A DNA stretch of 64,000 nt from CAWBBA01 sp963741625 (GCA_963741625.1 CAVUIT010000020.1:1-64000); one strand, 5' to 3'. Counted from the stretch's first letter, positions 36,670-46,590 are shown. Program-made: numbers and translations. Notes: generated from the sequence alone by a model not told the origin.

Positions 36670-38438
36670 TGTGGGACTGACATGTTAGAAACGGCACGCG
36701 CCTCTTCGGATGACGTTGACTGGGAAGCGAATTGCATGTTGTAAAGCCGTGCAAATTCCCCATTCTGAGCGAGAAGCTCATCGTGGCTCCCTTGTTCGGC
36801 TATGCGCCCGTCCATCAGCACGTAGATACGATCCACATTTCGGATGGTGGAGAGCCTGTGAGCGACCACGAGAGTGGTTCGTCCTTTCATCAGCTCTTCC
36901 AGCGCACTCTGGACCGCCTTTTCCGAATCCGAGTCGAGATTGGAGGTGGCTTCGTCGAGGATCAAGACAGGGGGGTTCTTCAACAACGCCCTGGCTATTG
37001 CTATTCGCTGGCGTTCGCCGCCGGACAGCTTTATCCCGTTCTCTCCGATCATCGTGTCATAGGACATGGGGAGAAGCGTAATAAAATCATGGGCATGCGC
37101 GGCCTTGGCAGCGTCAATAACTCTTTCCAGAGGAAGATCCGGTCGGCCGTACGCAATGTTGTTACGGATGGTATCGTCAAACAGTATGGTCTGCTGGGTG
37201 ACGATGCCGATCTGTTCGCGCAGTGACCGTTGAGTCAGGTCCCGCACGTCTGTCCCATCAATCAGGATGCGGCCCGAGGTCACGTCATAAAACCGAGGCA
37301 GGAGATCCAATATCGTGCTCTTTCCTGAGCCGCTCTCACCGACTATCGCAACGGCTTCACCCGCCTGGACCCGCAACGTGATATCCTTCAGAACCAGCTC
37401 CCCTTCGTAAGTAAAGCTCACGCCCTCGTACACAATATCCTGCTGAACCGTCTCAAGAGCCTCAGCTCCCTGGCGATCTTGAACATCGGGAGGCGTATCC
37501 AGGAGTGAAAAAATTCTTTCTCCAGCGCTTATTCCCTCCTGAATGGTCATGTTGACTTCATTGATCCTCTTTATGGGCTCGTAGAGCATCAGGAGAGCGG
37601 CCATAAACGAGAAAAACGTTCCGGGAGTCGATTGTCCGGTTATCACCTGGCTGCCACCGTAGTAGACAATGGCGCACACGCCGAAACCGCCCAGCGTCTC
37701 CATCATCGGGTTGGACAGGGCCCGCACCTTGAACCGTTTCATGAATGCGTTGAAAAGCGTGTTATTGACCTGAACAAATCTGTCACGCTCGTAGGGCTCC
37801 ATAGCAAACGCTTTGACTATCCTGATCCCCGTGATGGTTTCATTGAGGCGTTCGGTGATGTCTTCGAGAGAGACCAGCATCCGCCGGGAATAGCGTTTGA
37901 GTTTCTTGCCAAAGGAGAGGAGGGGATAAATGGCCAGAGGAAAAACCACCATGGCAATCAGCGCGAGGGCGAAATCCCGATAAAAAACCACGAATATGAG
38001 GGCCACAACAGTGACCGCGTCCCGCACCATCCCTGTAATTGCACTGGTCATGGCCCCTTGAACCAGGGTCACGTCATTACTCATTCTGGACAGAAGTTCC
38101 CCTGTGGAATGACGCACAAAGAATCCGACCGACATTTCCTCCAGCCTGACGAACATTTGTTCCCGCAGGTCACGAATGATGCTCTGGCCGATGTAGGACA
38201 TGAGATAGTATTGGCCAAAGTCACAGGCTCCCTTCAGCATATAGACAAGGCCGACCATCGCAGGAATCCACACAAGCATGGCGGAGTTTTTTTCGACGAA
38301 GATATCGTCAAGCGCCGGCTTCACGAGGGACGCCAGGTACGCGGTCAGACCTGCCACCCCGATCATGCAGATCCCGGCCAGGACAAGCTTACCCGCATAA
38401 GGCTTGAGGTATTTCAGCATTCGCTTATAAACGTGCAC
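36666..38438 (-). CDS. msbA: Lipid A export ABC transporter/permease
   Basis: 590 residues. Six-helix exporter domain at the N-terminus (residues 1-320), then ATPase: Walker A GESGSGKSTILDLLPRFYDV, LSGGERQRIAIARALLKNPP, Walker B VLILDEATSNLD, H-loop VAHRLSTIRNVDRIYVL. MsbA flips lipid A-core across the inner membrane. Position between lpxI and lpxK supports this over a general drug exporter. Start ATG at 38438; lpxK overlaps its stop. Intact. Confidence 0.95.
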   Translation of the reverse strand: MHVYKRMLKYLKPYAGKLVLAGICMIGVAGLTAYLASLVKPALDDIFVEKNSAMLVWIPAMVGLVYMLKGACDFGQYYLMSYIGQSIIRDLREQMFVRLEEMSVGFFVRHSTGELLSRMSNDVTLVQGAMTSAITGMVRDAVTVVALIFVVFYRDFALALIAMVVFPLAIYPLLSFGKKLKRYSRRMLVSLEDITERLNETITGIRIVKAFAMEPYERDRFVQVNNTLFNAFMKRFKVRALSNPMMETLGGFGVCAIVYYGGSQVITGQSTPGTFFSFMAALLMLYEPIKRINEVNMTIQEGISAGERIFSLLDTPPDVQDRQGAEALETVQQDIVYEGVSFTYEGELVLKDITLRVQAGEAVAIVGESGSGKSTILDLLPRFYDVTSGRILIDGTDVRDLTQRSLREQIGIVTQQTILFDDTIRNNIAYGRPDLPLERVIDAAKAAHAHDFITLLPMSYDTMIGENGIKLSGGERQRIAIARALLKNPPVLILDEATSNLDSDSEKAVQSALEELMKGRTTLVVAHRLSTIRNVDRIYVLMDGRIAEQGSHDELLAQNGEFARLYNMQFASQSTSSEEARAVSNMSVPQ

Positions 38439-38511
38439 AGCTTGTCTCCGGCTGAAGAGCGCAAATTCCGGGCAGGAAATCTTGTTGGAGAAGCCCGGTC
38501 TATAAAATCGT

Positions 38512-39369
38512 TCAGCGATCCGGCACGGGGCTGCCTGTCACGGCAGGGCCTTCGGCAGGAATGCCCACGACTAAAATCTTGGCCTTGTCTGCTTTGCGAA
38601 TCATGTCTTCATAATTCGTGATCAGGGTCTTTCCGGCCTCAACGGCCAGCACACGTGCCTTTGCCGCTATCATGCTGTCAATGGTCGAGGAGCCCACTCC
38701 GGGGACGTCGAAACGCATGTCCTGCTCGGGTTTGGCCATCTTGACCACAACTCCGTTGGGAAAGCCCAGTTCACCCGCGCGGCGAATCGCCTTGTCCGTC
38801 CCCTCAATGGCCTCAACCGAGATCACCGCGGCATTCTTGACAACAACAGTCTGGCCGATATCCAGCGCCCCCACCCCCTGAGCCATTTTCCGACCAAAAA
38901 GAATATCTTTCCACTGCTTCTCGTTCGGTGATTTCTTCGTGAGCACACCTAGGGGCGCCATAAGCTTCATGGCCCACGAGGTGATTTCCTCGACGACAAT
39001 TCCGTCTTTGAGTAACTCGGCTGCTAGAGCCGCAAGGAGCGTGTCATCTCGCCAGTCGTCGAGCGAACGGATTATTCTGAGGACGCGACGGTCGGGCCTC
39101 AGATTCCACGGGCGGAGCAGATTTGATTTCTCTATTTTCCCGGCCATCACGACTCGATTGATGCCGCGAGACTTCAGGATGGAGATGGCCTTTTCAAGCT
39201 GGCCGAGTTTCAGCCAGAAAATTTCGGCGGTTCGCCCTTCCAGTGCCGGATCGGTAAACCCTGAAAAGGCTATTGCCACGACCTGGAATCCTCGTTCAAC
39301 AGCTTCATCCGCCACGTGAAGCGGCAGATCGCCGGTTCCTGCTATTATGCCCACGCTACCCAAGGTCAA
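38512..39369 (-). CDS. lpxI: UDP-2,3-diacylglucosamine diphosphatase LpxI
   Basis: 285 residues. GSVGIIAGTGDLPLHVADEA at the N-terminus and the C-terminal block MAKPEQDMRFDVPGVGSST, then EAGKTLITNYEDMIRKAD, are characteristic of LpxI, which hydrolyses UDP-2,3-diacylglucosamine to lipid X in place of LpxH in many deltaproteobacteria and alphaproteobacteria. Starts at a TTG overlapping the lpxA stop; a GTG at 39354 is an alternative. Between lpxA and msbA, in pathway order. Confidence 0.93.
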   Translation of the reverse strand: MTLGSVGIIAGTGDLPLHVADEAVERGFQVVAIAFSGFTDPALEGRTAEIFWLKLGQLEKAISILKSRGINRVVMAGKIEKSNLLRPWNLRPDRRVLRIIRSLDDWRDDTLLAALAAELLKDGIVVEEITSWAMKLMAPLGVLTKKSPNEKQWKDILFGRKMAQGVGALDIGQTVVVKNAAVISVEAIEGTDKAIRRAGELGFPNGVVVKMAKPEQDMRFDVPGVGSSTIDSMIAAKARVLAVEAGKTLITNYEDMIRKADKAKILVVGIPAEGPAVTGSPVPDR

Positions 39370-40169
39370 ACCGCCCGAAAAGTGTGCCGACTCAAAGAGA
39401 CGCGTGCGGTACCTCGCTTGGAACTAGCGAGAAAATCGGCAAATCTCAAAGCCTCCGGTGTGTGCATCATTTCCGCGCGGATCTTTTGCACCGCCTGTTC
39501 CACTTTCAGCGAGGACCTGAACGCTATCTTGAAGGCCCTCTTGAGTTGTCGAATGGTTTCTCTGGCAAACCCATTGCGCCTTAGGCCGACTTCATTGAGG
39601 CCATACACGTAGATTCGTGAACCCGAAGCCAGGGTATACGGCGGGACGTCCTTGGCCACTCCGGAGACACCTCCCACAAGGGCGTACTCACCTACCCTTA
39701 CAAACTGGTGCACCGCCACAATTCCGCCGAGAATCGCGCGAGTGCCGATCTCTATATGGCCGCCAAGGTGAGCGGAATTCGCCATGATCACCCCTTGCCC
39801 GAGGATACAGTCATGGGCCACATGGCAGTACGACATGAGGTAGCAGTCGTCTCCGATGATCGTTGCGCCTCGTCCTCTGACGGTCCCGCGGTGGATCGTT
39901 ACATATTCTCTCACCATCACCCGGGCCCCGACCTCCACCCGCGTGTCTTCTCCCCTATAAGTGAAGTCCTGGGGAGGGCCGCCAATGGATGCGAATTGAA
40001 AAACTCGGCTCTGGGGGCCGATCGAGGTCTTTCCTTGAATCGTAACGTGGGGACCGATTTCGCACTCATCCCCCAGTTCCACCTGTTCGCCGATTACCGA
40101 ATAGGGACCTATGGAGACGTTGTCGCCGATCACAGCTCCCGGATCAACGATTGCTGTTGGATGGATCAT
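39366..40169 (-). CDS. lpxA: UDP-N-acetylglucosamine acyltransferase
   Basis: 267 residues. Left-handed beta-helix hexapeptide repeats (I-G-x-x-x-x) cover residues 1-180 (AIVDPGAVIGDNVSIGPYSV, CYLMSYCHVAHDCILGQGVI with the catalytic His), then a helical C-terminal bundle (GLNEVGLRRNGFARETIRQL). First step of lipid A synthesis, using acyl-ACP. Starts at the stop of lpxD. The fabZ gene that often lies between lpxD and lpxA is missing here. Confidence 0.96.
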   Translation of the reverse strand: MIHPTAIVDPGAVIGDNVSIGPYSVIGEQVELGDECEIGPHVTIQGKTSIGPQSRVFQFASIGGPPQDFTYRGEDTRVEVGARVMVREYVTIHRGTVRGRGATIIGDDCYLMSYCHVAHDCILGQGVIMANSAHLGGHIEIGTRAILGGIVAVHQFVRVGEYALVGGVSGVAKDVPPYTLASGSRIYVYGLNEVGLRRNGFARETIRQLKRAFKIAFRSSLKVEQAVQKIRAEMMHTPEALRFADFLASSKRGTARVSLSRHTFRAV

Positions 40170-41212
40170 CAGATTTCCTTGCGGTTGGATTGAACTAGGC
40201 GCTCCAGCTTTTTAATCCGATCCAGGATCTCCGGAAGCCGCTTGAAAAGAGTCTGGACGCGAAGAAACACCTTGTGGGGCATGGCCGGAATGGAGCCGGC
40301 CATTACTGAACCGTCCGGGACATTCCTGTAAATTCCTACTCTGGTGGCGAGGACCACTCCGTTACCCACTGTGACATGATCTCTCACACCAGCCTGTCCT
40401 GCGACGACGCAGTAGCGTCCGATGGCAGAACTGCCGGCAATTCCTGCCTGGGAAGCGATAACAGTGCTCTCGCCGATTTCAACATTATGAGCGATCTGAA
40501 CAAGGTTGTCGATCTTCACGCCTTTGCTCAAGCGTGTCACGCCGCTCAGTGCTCTGTCCACGGCCACCAGGGCCCCGATCTCGACATCGTCCTCTATTTC
40601 GACTGTCCCACTGTGATACTTCTTGATGTAGACGGGAAGACCGTTCTCATCCGCGGCCCTGGCATAGCCAAAACCGTCTGATCCGAGAACTGTCCCGGCA
40701 TGTATAATGACCCGCTTGCCGATCTTGACCTTCGGATAAATGGTGACGTGGGGAAAAATGCGGGCATCCTCTCCTATTTCCACGTCTTCCCCGACCTCAA
40801 CGTGGCCACCCACAACCGCGCGGTCTCCAATTAGCGCACCGCTCCCAATCACTGTGAAGGGGCCTATCGATACGTCGTCTCCCAGATGAGCGTCGGGATG
40901 GACCTCAGCCTTCGGGGAGATACCCACGGGCACAGCGCGGTACGGGTAAAACAAGCCGGTCAACCGGGCGAAAGCCGCTTCCGGGTTGTCCGAACGAATA
41001 TGCGGACGCCCGCCCGGATCAAGGTCGTTAGAAAGAATCACGGCCCCCGCAGAACTCTTTGCCAATTTTTCCAGAAATTGCGGCCCGGCCACGTAAGTTA
41101 TGTCGTTCTCGCGGGCGTATTCAAGAGGTCTCACGCCCGCGATGCCGGGCCCTGGTGTTTCTGAAGATGTGGCTCCGAGAAAGCGGGCAAGTTCTTCCAG
41201 GGTATAGTTCAT
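40169..41212 (-). CDS. lpxD: UDP-3-O-acylglucosamine N-acyltransferase
   Basis: 347 residues from the ATG at 41212 (MNYTLEELARFLGA). N-terminal uridine-binding domain, then hexapeptide repeats (HPDAHLGDDVSIGPFTVIGS, IIHAGTVLGSDGFGYA, LVQIAHNVEIGESTVIASQA with catalytic His) and a C-terminal helix. Third step of lipid A synthesis. An open frame goes 168 bases further upstream, but it overlaps the Skp gene out of frame and has no better start. Coupled to lpxA. Confidence 0.95.
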   Translation of the reverse strand: MNYTLEELARFLGATSSETPGPGIAGVRPLEYARENDITYVAGPQFLEKLAKSSAGAVILSNDLDPGGRPHIRSDNPEAAFARLTGLFYPYRAVPVGISPKAEVHPDAHLGDDVSIGPFTVIGSGALIGDRAVVGGHVEVGEDVEIGEDARIFPHVTIYPKVKIGKRVIIHAGTVLGSDGFGYARAADENGLPVYIKKYHSGTVEIEDDVEIGALVAVDRALSGVTRLSKGVKIDNLVQIAHNVEIGESTVIASQAGIAGSSAIGRYCVVAGQAGVRDHVTVGNGVVLATRVGIYRNVPDGSVMAGSIPAMPHKVFLRVQTLFKRLPEILDRIKKLERLVQSNRKEI

Positions 41213-41237
41213 CTTGGAGCCGCCAGCACTTCTCTTG

Positions 41238-41843
41238 CTACTTCGGGGCTGCTTTCTTGGGAGCGGCGGGCGCCGGAGCAGGACCAGCCGCGGGCGCTTT
41301 AGGTTTCGGGGCTGCTGCAGGAGCAGCCGCTGCAGCGTCGTACGCTTTGGCCACATCCGCAGTGATATCCAGGGCGTCATCCGCGGAAAGAAGCGCCGCC
41401 TGGTTAAAGACCATTGTGTAGCCTTTCTGAGCGCGAATTTGGGCTATTATTTTGGTCAGATCACGCTGAAAGACCTCCATCATTTCCCGTTCCTCGTTCT
41501 GTAGGGAGTTCTGGGCCTCCTTTTCCGCCAGCTTGAACTCCATTTCCTTTATGCCAATTTCCTTGATCATCTGGTTCCGGGTGTCCTCTTTCAGCATTGG
41601 CCCCTGCTTTTGCAGTTTCTCCTGCAGCTCCTGCAGCTCTTTCTTTTTGTTCTCCAGGGCGGTCCGCTTCGTATTCATGAGGTCCATGAGCTTCTTCTGC
41701 ATCGTCTGCGCCTTTACCGATTTCGAGGCAAACTTCTGCAAATCAACGAACGCCACTTTGAGATCTTGCGCTTGGCCCGTGACAACACAAACGAGTACCA
41801 GTGCTGAAACGGCGCACACGAACGCTAATAAATGCTTCCTCAT
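41238..41843 (-). CDS. OmpH/Skp-family periplasmic chaperone
   Basis: 201 residues. A signal peptide (LLAFVCAVSALVLVCVVTG) precedes QDLKVAFVDLQKFASKSVKA, the Skp start (beta strand), then long charged coiled-coil helices (TMQKKLMDLMNTKRTALENK onward) and the return strand (GYTMVFNQAALLSADDALDI). Skp holds unfolded outer-membrane proteins on the way to BamA. The C-terminal 35 residues are Ala/Pro/Lys-rich, an addition. It lies between bamA and lpxD as in most Gram-negative bacteria. Confidence 0.92.
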   Translation of the reverse strand: MRKHLLAFVCAVSALVLVCVVTGQAQDLKVAFVDLQKFASKSVKAQTMQKKLMDLMNTKRTALENKKKELQELQEKLQKQGPMLKEDTRNQMIKEIGIKEMEFKLAEKEAQNSLQNEEREMMEVFQRDLTKIIAQIRAQKGYTMVFNQAALLSADDALDITADVAKAYDAAAAAPAAAPKPKAPAAGPAPAPAAPKKAAPK

Positions 41844-42015
41844 AATATCACTCCTTCATTTTTTCGTAGGCTTCGGCACGAAACCTTGTCGAAGTTAGAA
41901 TCGACTTCTGCCGGGTGGACCCAAACTTGTCCCCAACTTTACAGGTAAACCTGAATTATAACTGGGCGGAAAGTTCGGTCACCGTCGAGTCACAGCCTCC
42001 AGCTTTTCAGCAGAA

Positions 42016-44679
42016 TCAGAACAGTTGGCCCATAGCAAAAGCGAAAGCGCCCGGCTCCTCACCTTTCTGCGGATTCACCTTCCATCCGTATTCTAGCCTG
42101 ATGGGTCCCATTGGCGACATCCACCGGACTCCAACACCTACACCTGCCTTCACTTCCGTGAAAAAGGGGCTCTCGGAAACGTTCCACGCATTCCCGACGT
42201 CGAAGAAGGCTACGCCATTAAGTTTGAGCTGTTCTACAAGAGGGACCAGACATTCAACATTGGAGTACAGGGCTCTATCTCCTCCCATGGGGCTACCAAA
42301 TCGGTCCCTTGGGCCGATCTCTCCTTGACGGTAGCCGCGTATACTCTGGATTCCGCCCAATTGCAGCCTTCGGTCGAACGGTATAGGGTTGTCACCCACT
42401 TCCTGCAACAGCGTCCCGTTCCCGCGAACCTTTAAGATCGCCTTCCAAAACAAGTGTCGGTACCAAATAGCTTCGGTGAAATAGCTCGAAAATGACACGT
42501 CACCGCCCAAACCCGAAAAGCGGGTCCCCATGCTGATCTTTGTCCCGGCACTCGGGATCACGGCGCTATTACGCGTATCCCTGGCAAAGTTAACGGATAC
42601 TGAATTCTCGGAAGTGTTCAAGAACTTCTGAGCGGTGGTACCATAGCGCTGATAGTAGTCGACCACCGACCGAGCAAAAACCTGCTCGATCCCGCTCAAC
42701 TTGCTGGAATCCCGAGCAAAACCACTTGTCATGCTCCACAAACCATAGATGGGGTACCCCAGATGGACGCTGAACCCGTCGCTGTCTCTGACGTAACTGG
42801 CCTCTTTCGATTGGGATTTGTACCCGCGCACCGTCCCGCTGAGCGGCATGTCAAAGATCCAGGGATAGGTCAGGGATCCCTCGTACGTGTTACGCCGCCC
42901 CGACAAGTTGCCCTTGCCATTGGCCACGATGCCCAGCCCAAAAAGATTTCTTTCTTTGAGCTCCAGATTGGCCATTGCCCCGTCTTGAGAAGAATACCCG
43001 AGCCCAGCGGATAGAGAGCCCGTCTTTTTTTCCAATACCTCAACGCTCACGTTCATCAGGTCAGGCCTGGAGCCGGGGGATGTCTTCAGCCGGACGGCTT
43101 CGAAGAAGTCCATGCCTTCGAGTCTACTCTTTGTGGCCTCAAATCTGTCGGCATTGTAAAGATCGCCTTCACTTATTGCCAGTGAACGGCGAATAATCTT
43201 GTCGCGGGTTCGTTCATTGCCGACAATGTCAACCTTTTCGATCGTAACCCGTTCGCCCTTGCGGATCTTGTAACTGAGATCCAGGTAGTTATACTGATCG
43301 TTCGCTGTTTGACGGGGCTCGATGTCCGTATACGCATAGCCCAGGTTATTGTAAATCTTCGTGAGAGTCTTGATGTCCTCCGCTACCTGCGATCTCTTGA
43401 ACCACGTCCGGGGCTTTACGTGAAGTTCCGCGAGCAACTTGTCGGCAGGGGCAATGAGATCGCCTTCCACGTTGACTTTCCTGACCTGAAAACGTTCTCC
43501 TTCTCGAATGGGGTACACTACCTTGACGGAGCCGTCTTTTATGTCTATGCGCGGTGCCCCAACCTGGACGTTGATGAATCCATTGTCAAGGTAATAGGCT
43601 ATGAGGCGCATTCTGTTCTCTTCGAGCTTCTCTCTCGTGAAGCTGCCCGACTCGTCCAAGAACCAGAACCATCCCTTTTCCTTCACAGTCATGATTTTCT
43701 TCAGGTCGCTCTCCGGAAGACTCTTCCTGCCCTCCAGAACCAGGTCTGTGAGATAGCTCTTCTGCCCTTCGTCTATCTTGAAAACTAGCTTGGCCTCGCT
43801 TGGGGAGAGTTCTTTAATTTCGTATTCGATTTTGGGTTGGTAGTATCCGTCCTTCTCGTACATCTTCTTGATTTTGGCAATGTCGTCACGGATCTTTTCG
43901 ACGCTGGCTACTGTAAAAGACTTCGTCGTCAAGGCATCGATAATTTCATCTTTCGAAAAAACTTTATTCCCTTCGATATCTACTGTCTTTATAGATGGGC
44001 GCTCCTTTAAAGTTATGTGGAGGTCCACTTCTCCTTGGGCGACATCCTCGGCCCGAATCTGAACGTCATCGAAATAACCCATACCATAGATTTCTCGGAT
44101 CTCGTCACCGATGGCCGATCTGCGGAAGGGGCTGCCGGGCTTCACATCCAGTTTGTTGAGAATCGCATCTTTCTGGATTCTCTTGTTACCTTCGACCTTA
44201 ATTTCATGGATTTTGGGCCTGTTCAGAATCGCACTTCCGATCTCGGCCGCCATTTCTTTCATCCTAGCGACAAGACCCTCCACGTCTTTGCCGTCGGCTG
44301 AGAAGCGTCTAGGCTTTTGCGGCTGATCTTTTTGCACCACCGATACTTCAAGCGAATAACCCTCATCTAGCTTGGAGACGCTCCCCCATAATGCCGCCTG
44401 ACAATCTGCCCGATCGGCTACTCTACTCACACGAACCGAATCTACAGTCCGTCCCTGCACGATGGCTTCAAAAGGCTTGCCCGAGACAATCTCGACGTCC
44501 CCTTCTCGTGCCAATTCCGCACCGAGCGCCCCGGCCAGTTCATTGCCGAACATTTCTCCTACGCCCTTGGTAACGGCTTTGAAGGGAAAGATCATGATCT
44601 TCTTGAATTTGGGCTCTTGTCCAAACGCGAGCAAGGGGATCAGCATTAGAGCCGCTATCAATGCCGGAATCTTCCTCAT
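42016..44679 (-). CDS. bamA: Outer membrane protein assembly factor BamA, with extra N-terminal domain
   Basis: 887 residues. Signal peptide (IPALIAALMLIPLLAFGQ), then about 145 residues with the pattern of a TolB-type N-terminal domain (IMIFPFKAVTKGVGEMFGN, DCQAALWGSVSKLDEGYSLE), five POTRA domains (from HEIKVEGNKRIQKDAILNKL to about 545) and a 16-strand barrel with the family's IRGY motif and a terminal Phe (AFAMGQLF). BamA folds and inserts outer-membrane proteins. The leading domain is not present in E. coli BamA. Start overlaps the lolD stop; 172 bases separate it from skp. Confidence 0.95.
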   Translation of the reverse strand: MRKIPALIAALMLIPLLAFGQEPKFKKIMIFPFKAVTKGVGEMFGNELAGALGAELAREGDVEIVSGKPFEAIVQGRTVDSVRVSRVADRADCQAALWGSVSKLDEGYSLEVSVVQKDQPQKPRRFSADGKDVEGLVARMKEMAAEIGSAILNRPKIHEIKVEGNKRIQKDAILNKLDVKPGSPFRRSAIGDEIREIYGMGYFDDVQIRAEDVAQGEVDLHITLKERPSIKTVDIEGNKVFSKDEIIDALTTKSFTVASVEKIRDDIAKIKKMYEKDGYYQPKIEYEIKELSPSEAKLVFKIDEGQKSYLTDLVLEGRKSLPESDLKKIMTVKEKGWFWFLDESGSFTREKLEENRMRLIAYYLDNGFINVQVGAPRIDIKDGSVKVVYPIREGERFQVRKVNVEGDLIAPADKLLAELHVKPRTWFKRSQVAEDIKTLTKIYNNLGYAYTDIEPRQTANDQYNYLDLSYKIRKGERVTIEKVDIVGNERTRDKIIRRSLAISEGDLYNADRFEATKSRLEGMDFFEAVRLKTSPGSRPDLMNVSVEVLEKKTGSLSAGLGYSSQDGAMANLELKERNLFGLGIVANGKGNLSGRRNTYEGSLTYPWIFDMPLSGTVRGYKSQSKEASYVRDSDGFSVHLGYPIYGLWSMTSGFARDSSKLSGIEQVFARSVVDYYQRYGTTAQKFLNTSENSVSVNFARDTRNSAVIPSAGTKISMGTRFSGLGGDVSFSSYFTEAIWYRHLFWKAILKVRGNGTLLQEVGDNPIPFDRRLQLGGIQSIRGYRQGEIGPRDRFGSPMGGDRALYSNVECLVPLVEQLKLNGVAFFDVGNAWNVSESPFFTEVKAGVGVGVRWMSPMGPIRLEYGWKVNPQKGEEPGAFAFAMGQLF

Positions 44680-45362
44680 CGAAGCTCCTCTAATTTACCG
44701 CCCACCAGCCCCACTCTCCTGTCCATGGCTCGCGACAAGGATTCCTTGTGTGTGACCACGATGAGAGTAGTTTTGAGTGCATGGTTCAGCTTCTTCATGA
44801 GGACCTCGATCTCTTCGCCGGTGTCGGGATCAAGGTTGCCCGTAGGTTCATCGGCCAGCAGCACTTCGGGCTGCATCACCAGGGCTCTGGCTATCGCAAC
44901 TCTCTGCTGTTCGCCTCCGGATAGTTCGCCCGGTCGATGGCTCGCTCTATCTGCCAGGCCGACGTCTTGAAGCAGTTGCAGGGCTCTCTCTCTAATCTCA
45001 TTTCGCGATTCCCCCGCGATCAGACCCGGCATGACGACGTTTTCCAACGCTGAAAACTCTGGAAGGAGCTGGAAAAACTGGAATACGAACCCAATGCGTT
45101 TGTTCCTGATATGAGCCCGATCAGCGTCAGCAAGGTGGAGAATATCTACTCCGTCCAGGAGCACCGTGCCGGTCACGGGTTTGTCCAGCAGGCCAAGAAT
45201 GTGAAGAAAGGTACTCTTTCCAACTCCCGACGGACCTGTAATCGCCACGGTCTCTCCGGACCGGATAGAAAAGTTAACTCCGCGCAGAACCTCCACTTCC
45301 TTGGTTCCGTTGGAGTAAGTCTTCCAAAGGTCCCTTATTTCATAAAGCCAGGGATTACTCAT
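44676..45362 (-). CDS. lolD: Lipoprotein-releasing ABC transporter ATPase
   Basis: 228 residues. Walker A GPSGVGKSTFLHILGLLDKP, signature LSGGEQQRVAIARALVMQPE, Walker B VLLADEPTGNLD and H-loop VVTHKESLSRAMDRRVGL, all of the MacB/LolD class. Beside LolC/E it powers release of lipoproteins from the inner membrane to LolA. Overlaps both neighbours by 4-8 bases. Confidence 0.94.
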   Translation of the reverse strand: MSNPWLYEIRDLWKTYSNGTKEVEVLRGVNFSIRSGETVAITGPSGVGKSTFLHILGLLDKPVTGTVLLDGVDILHLADADRAHIRNKRIGFVFQFFQLLPEFSALENVVMPGLIAGESRNEIRERALQLLQDVGLADRASHRPGELSGGEQQRVAIARALVMQPEVLLADEPTGNLDPDTGEEIEVLMKKLNHALKTTLIVVTHKESLSRAMDRRVGLVGGKLEELR

Positions 45363-46590
45363 ACCGGAGCGCCTCCACCGGCTCGAGGCGGGCTGCTCGC
45401 AGAGAGGGGTACAGTGTGGCCAGAAAGCAGATGGTCAGGGCCACTACGCAGATGATCACTACGTCCGAAACCTCAATGGATACCGGAAGGGTCGAGATAG
45501 TGTAAATCTCTGTCGGCAGTTCAATGATCGGATACTTAGCCAGAATGGTCGATCCGACTATGCCGCCCACTGCACCCAAAAAGGTCCCCACGACGCCCAC
45601 CAGCATTCCTTGCACGATGAAGATCCGCATTATCCGATCTGATGTGGCTCCCAGCGCCTTCAGGACAGCTATGTCGCGGCTCTTTTCCATGACCAGCATG
45701 ATAAGGGATATGATTATATTGAAAGAGGCTACGAGGATTATGAAGGTCAGGATAATGAACATGGCGATCTTCTCAAGCTTGAGAGCGCTGAAAAGGTTTC
45801 TATACATGTCTTTCCAGGTCCTCGTCCAAAAAGCGGTCCCCAAAGATGCCTCAATCCGCGTTCCCAGCTTGGGAGCGTAGTAGATGTCTTTAAGGTATAC
45901 CTCTATTCCAGTGACCCCTTGGCCCATTTCGAAGAACTTCTGTGCCTGACTCAAATCCATGTACACGAGGTTTGAGTCAAATTCATACATGCCGGACTGG
46001 AAAATACCCACGATCCTGAAATTGCGCACCTGAGGAACTGCGCCTATCGGGGTTCTCTTGCCCTGAGGAGAGATCAGTTGGACCACCTCTCCCATGCGTA
46101 AAGAGTTCAGCACCGCCAGTTCTTTGCCAACAATGATCCCGCCCAAACCATCCGCTTCCGCCGCGAGACCATCCATGGAACCTTGAACAAGATACCTCGG
46201 CAGAGAAATGACTCGTCCCGCGGTCCGGATATCTATACCACGAACAATTACACCTCGCACCCTGCCACTGGTTGAGAGCATGGCCTGGCCGTATACGTAC
46301 GGGGTTGTGGCTTCCACTCCGTCAAAAACGCTGATCCGGTCCATTATACGAGGCCATTCGGTCATCGTACGGCTGGAATGACTCATGACCACAAGATGGG
46401 ACACAGTCCCCAGGATCTTATCTTTAAGGTCTTTCTCGAATCCGTTCATGACGCCGAGGACGATTATGAGTGTCATGACACCCAGCATAACCCCCAACAC
46501 GCTGAAGGCGCTTATAACCGAAATAAAAGCCTGCTTACGCTTGGCTTTTATGTAACGCAGTCCCACGGCGATCTCGAAAGGTAAATTCAT
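45355..46590 (-). CDS. Lipoprotein-releasing system membrane protein LolC/LolE
   Basis: 411 residues. First helix (AFISVISAFSVLGVMLGVMT), a large periplasmic domain and three C-terminal helices in the FtsX/MacB arrangement (IILVASFNIIISLIMLVM, GVVGTFLGAVGGIVGSTI, VVIICVVALTICFLATLYPS then RAARLEPVEALRYE). Only one such subunit is present, so it probably works as a homodimer, as in other deltaproteobacteria. Its start overlaps the lysS stop. Confidence 0.93.
   Translation of the reverse strand: MNLPFEIAVGLRYIKAKRKQAFISVISAFSVLGVMLGVMTLIIVLGVMNGFEKDLKDKILGTVSHLVVMSHSSRTMTEWPRIMDRISVFDGVEATTPYVYGQAMLSTSGRVRGVIVRGIDIRTAGRVISLPRYLVQGSMDGLAAEADGLGGIIVGKELAVLNSLRMGEVVQLISPQGKRTPIGAVPQVRNFRIVGIFQSGMYEFDSNLVYMDLSQAQKFFEMGQGVTGIEVYLKDIYYAPKLGTRIEASLGTAFWTRTWKDMYRNLFSALKLEKIAMFIILTFIILVASFNIIISLIMLVMEKSRDIAVLKALGATSDRIMRIFIVQGMLVGVVGTFLGAVGGIVGSTILAKYPIIELPTEIYTISTLPVSIEVSDVVIICVVALTICFLATLYPSLRAARLEPVEALRYE

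Noticed and set aside
37632..38621. 329-codon plus-strand open frame opposite msbA
   Set aside because: Antisense to a clear full-length ABC transporter; sequence is His/Gly-rich shadow translation.
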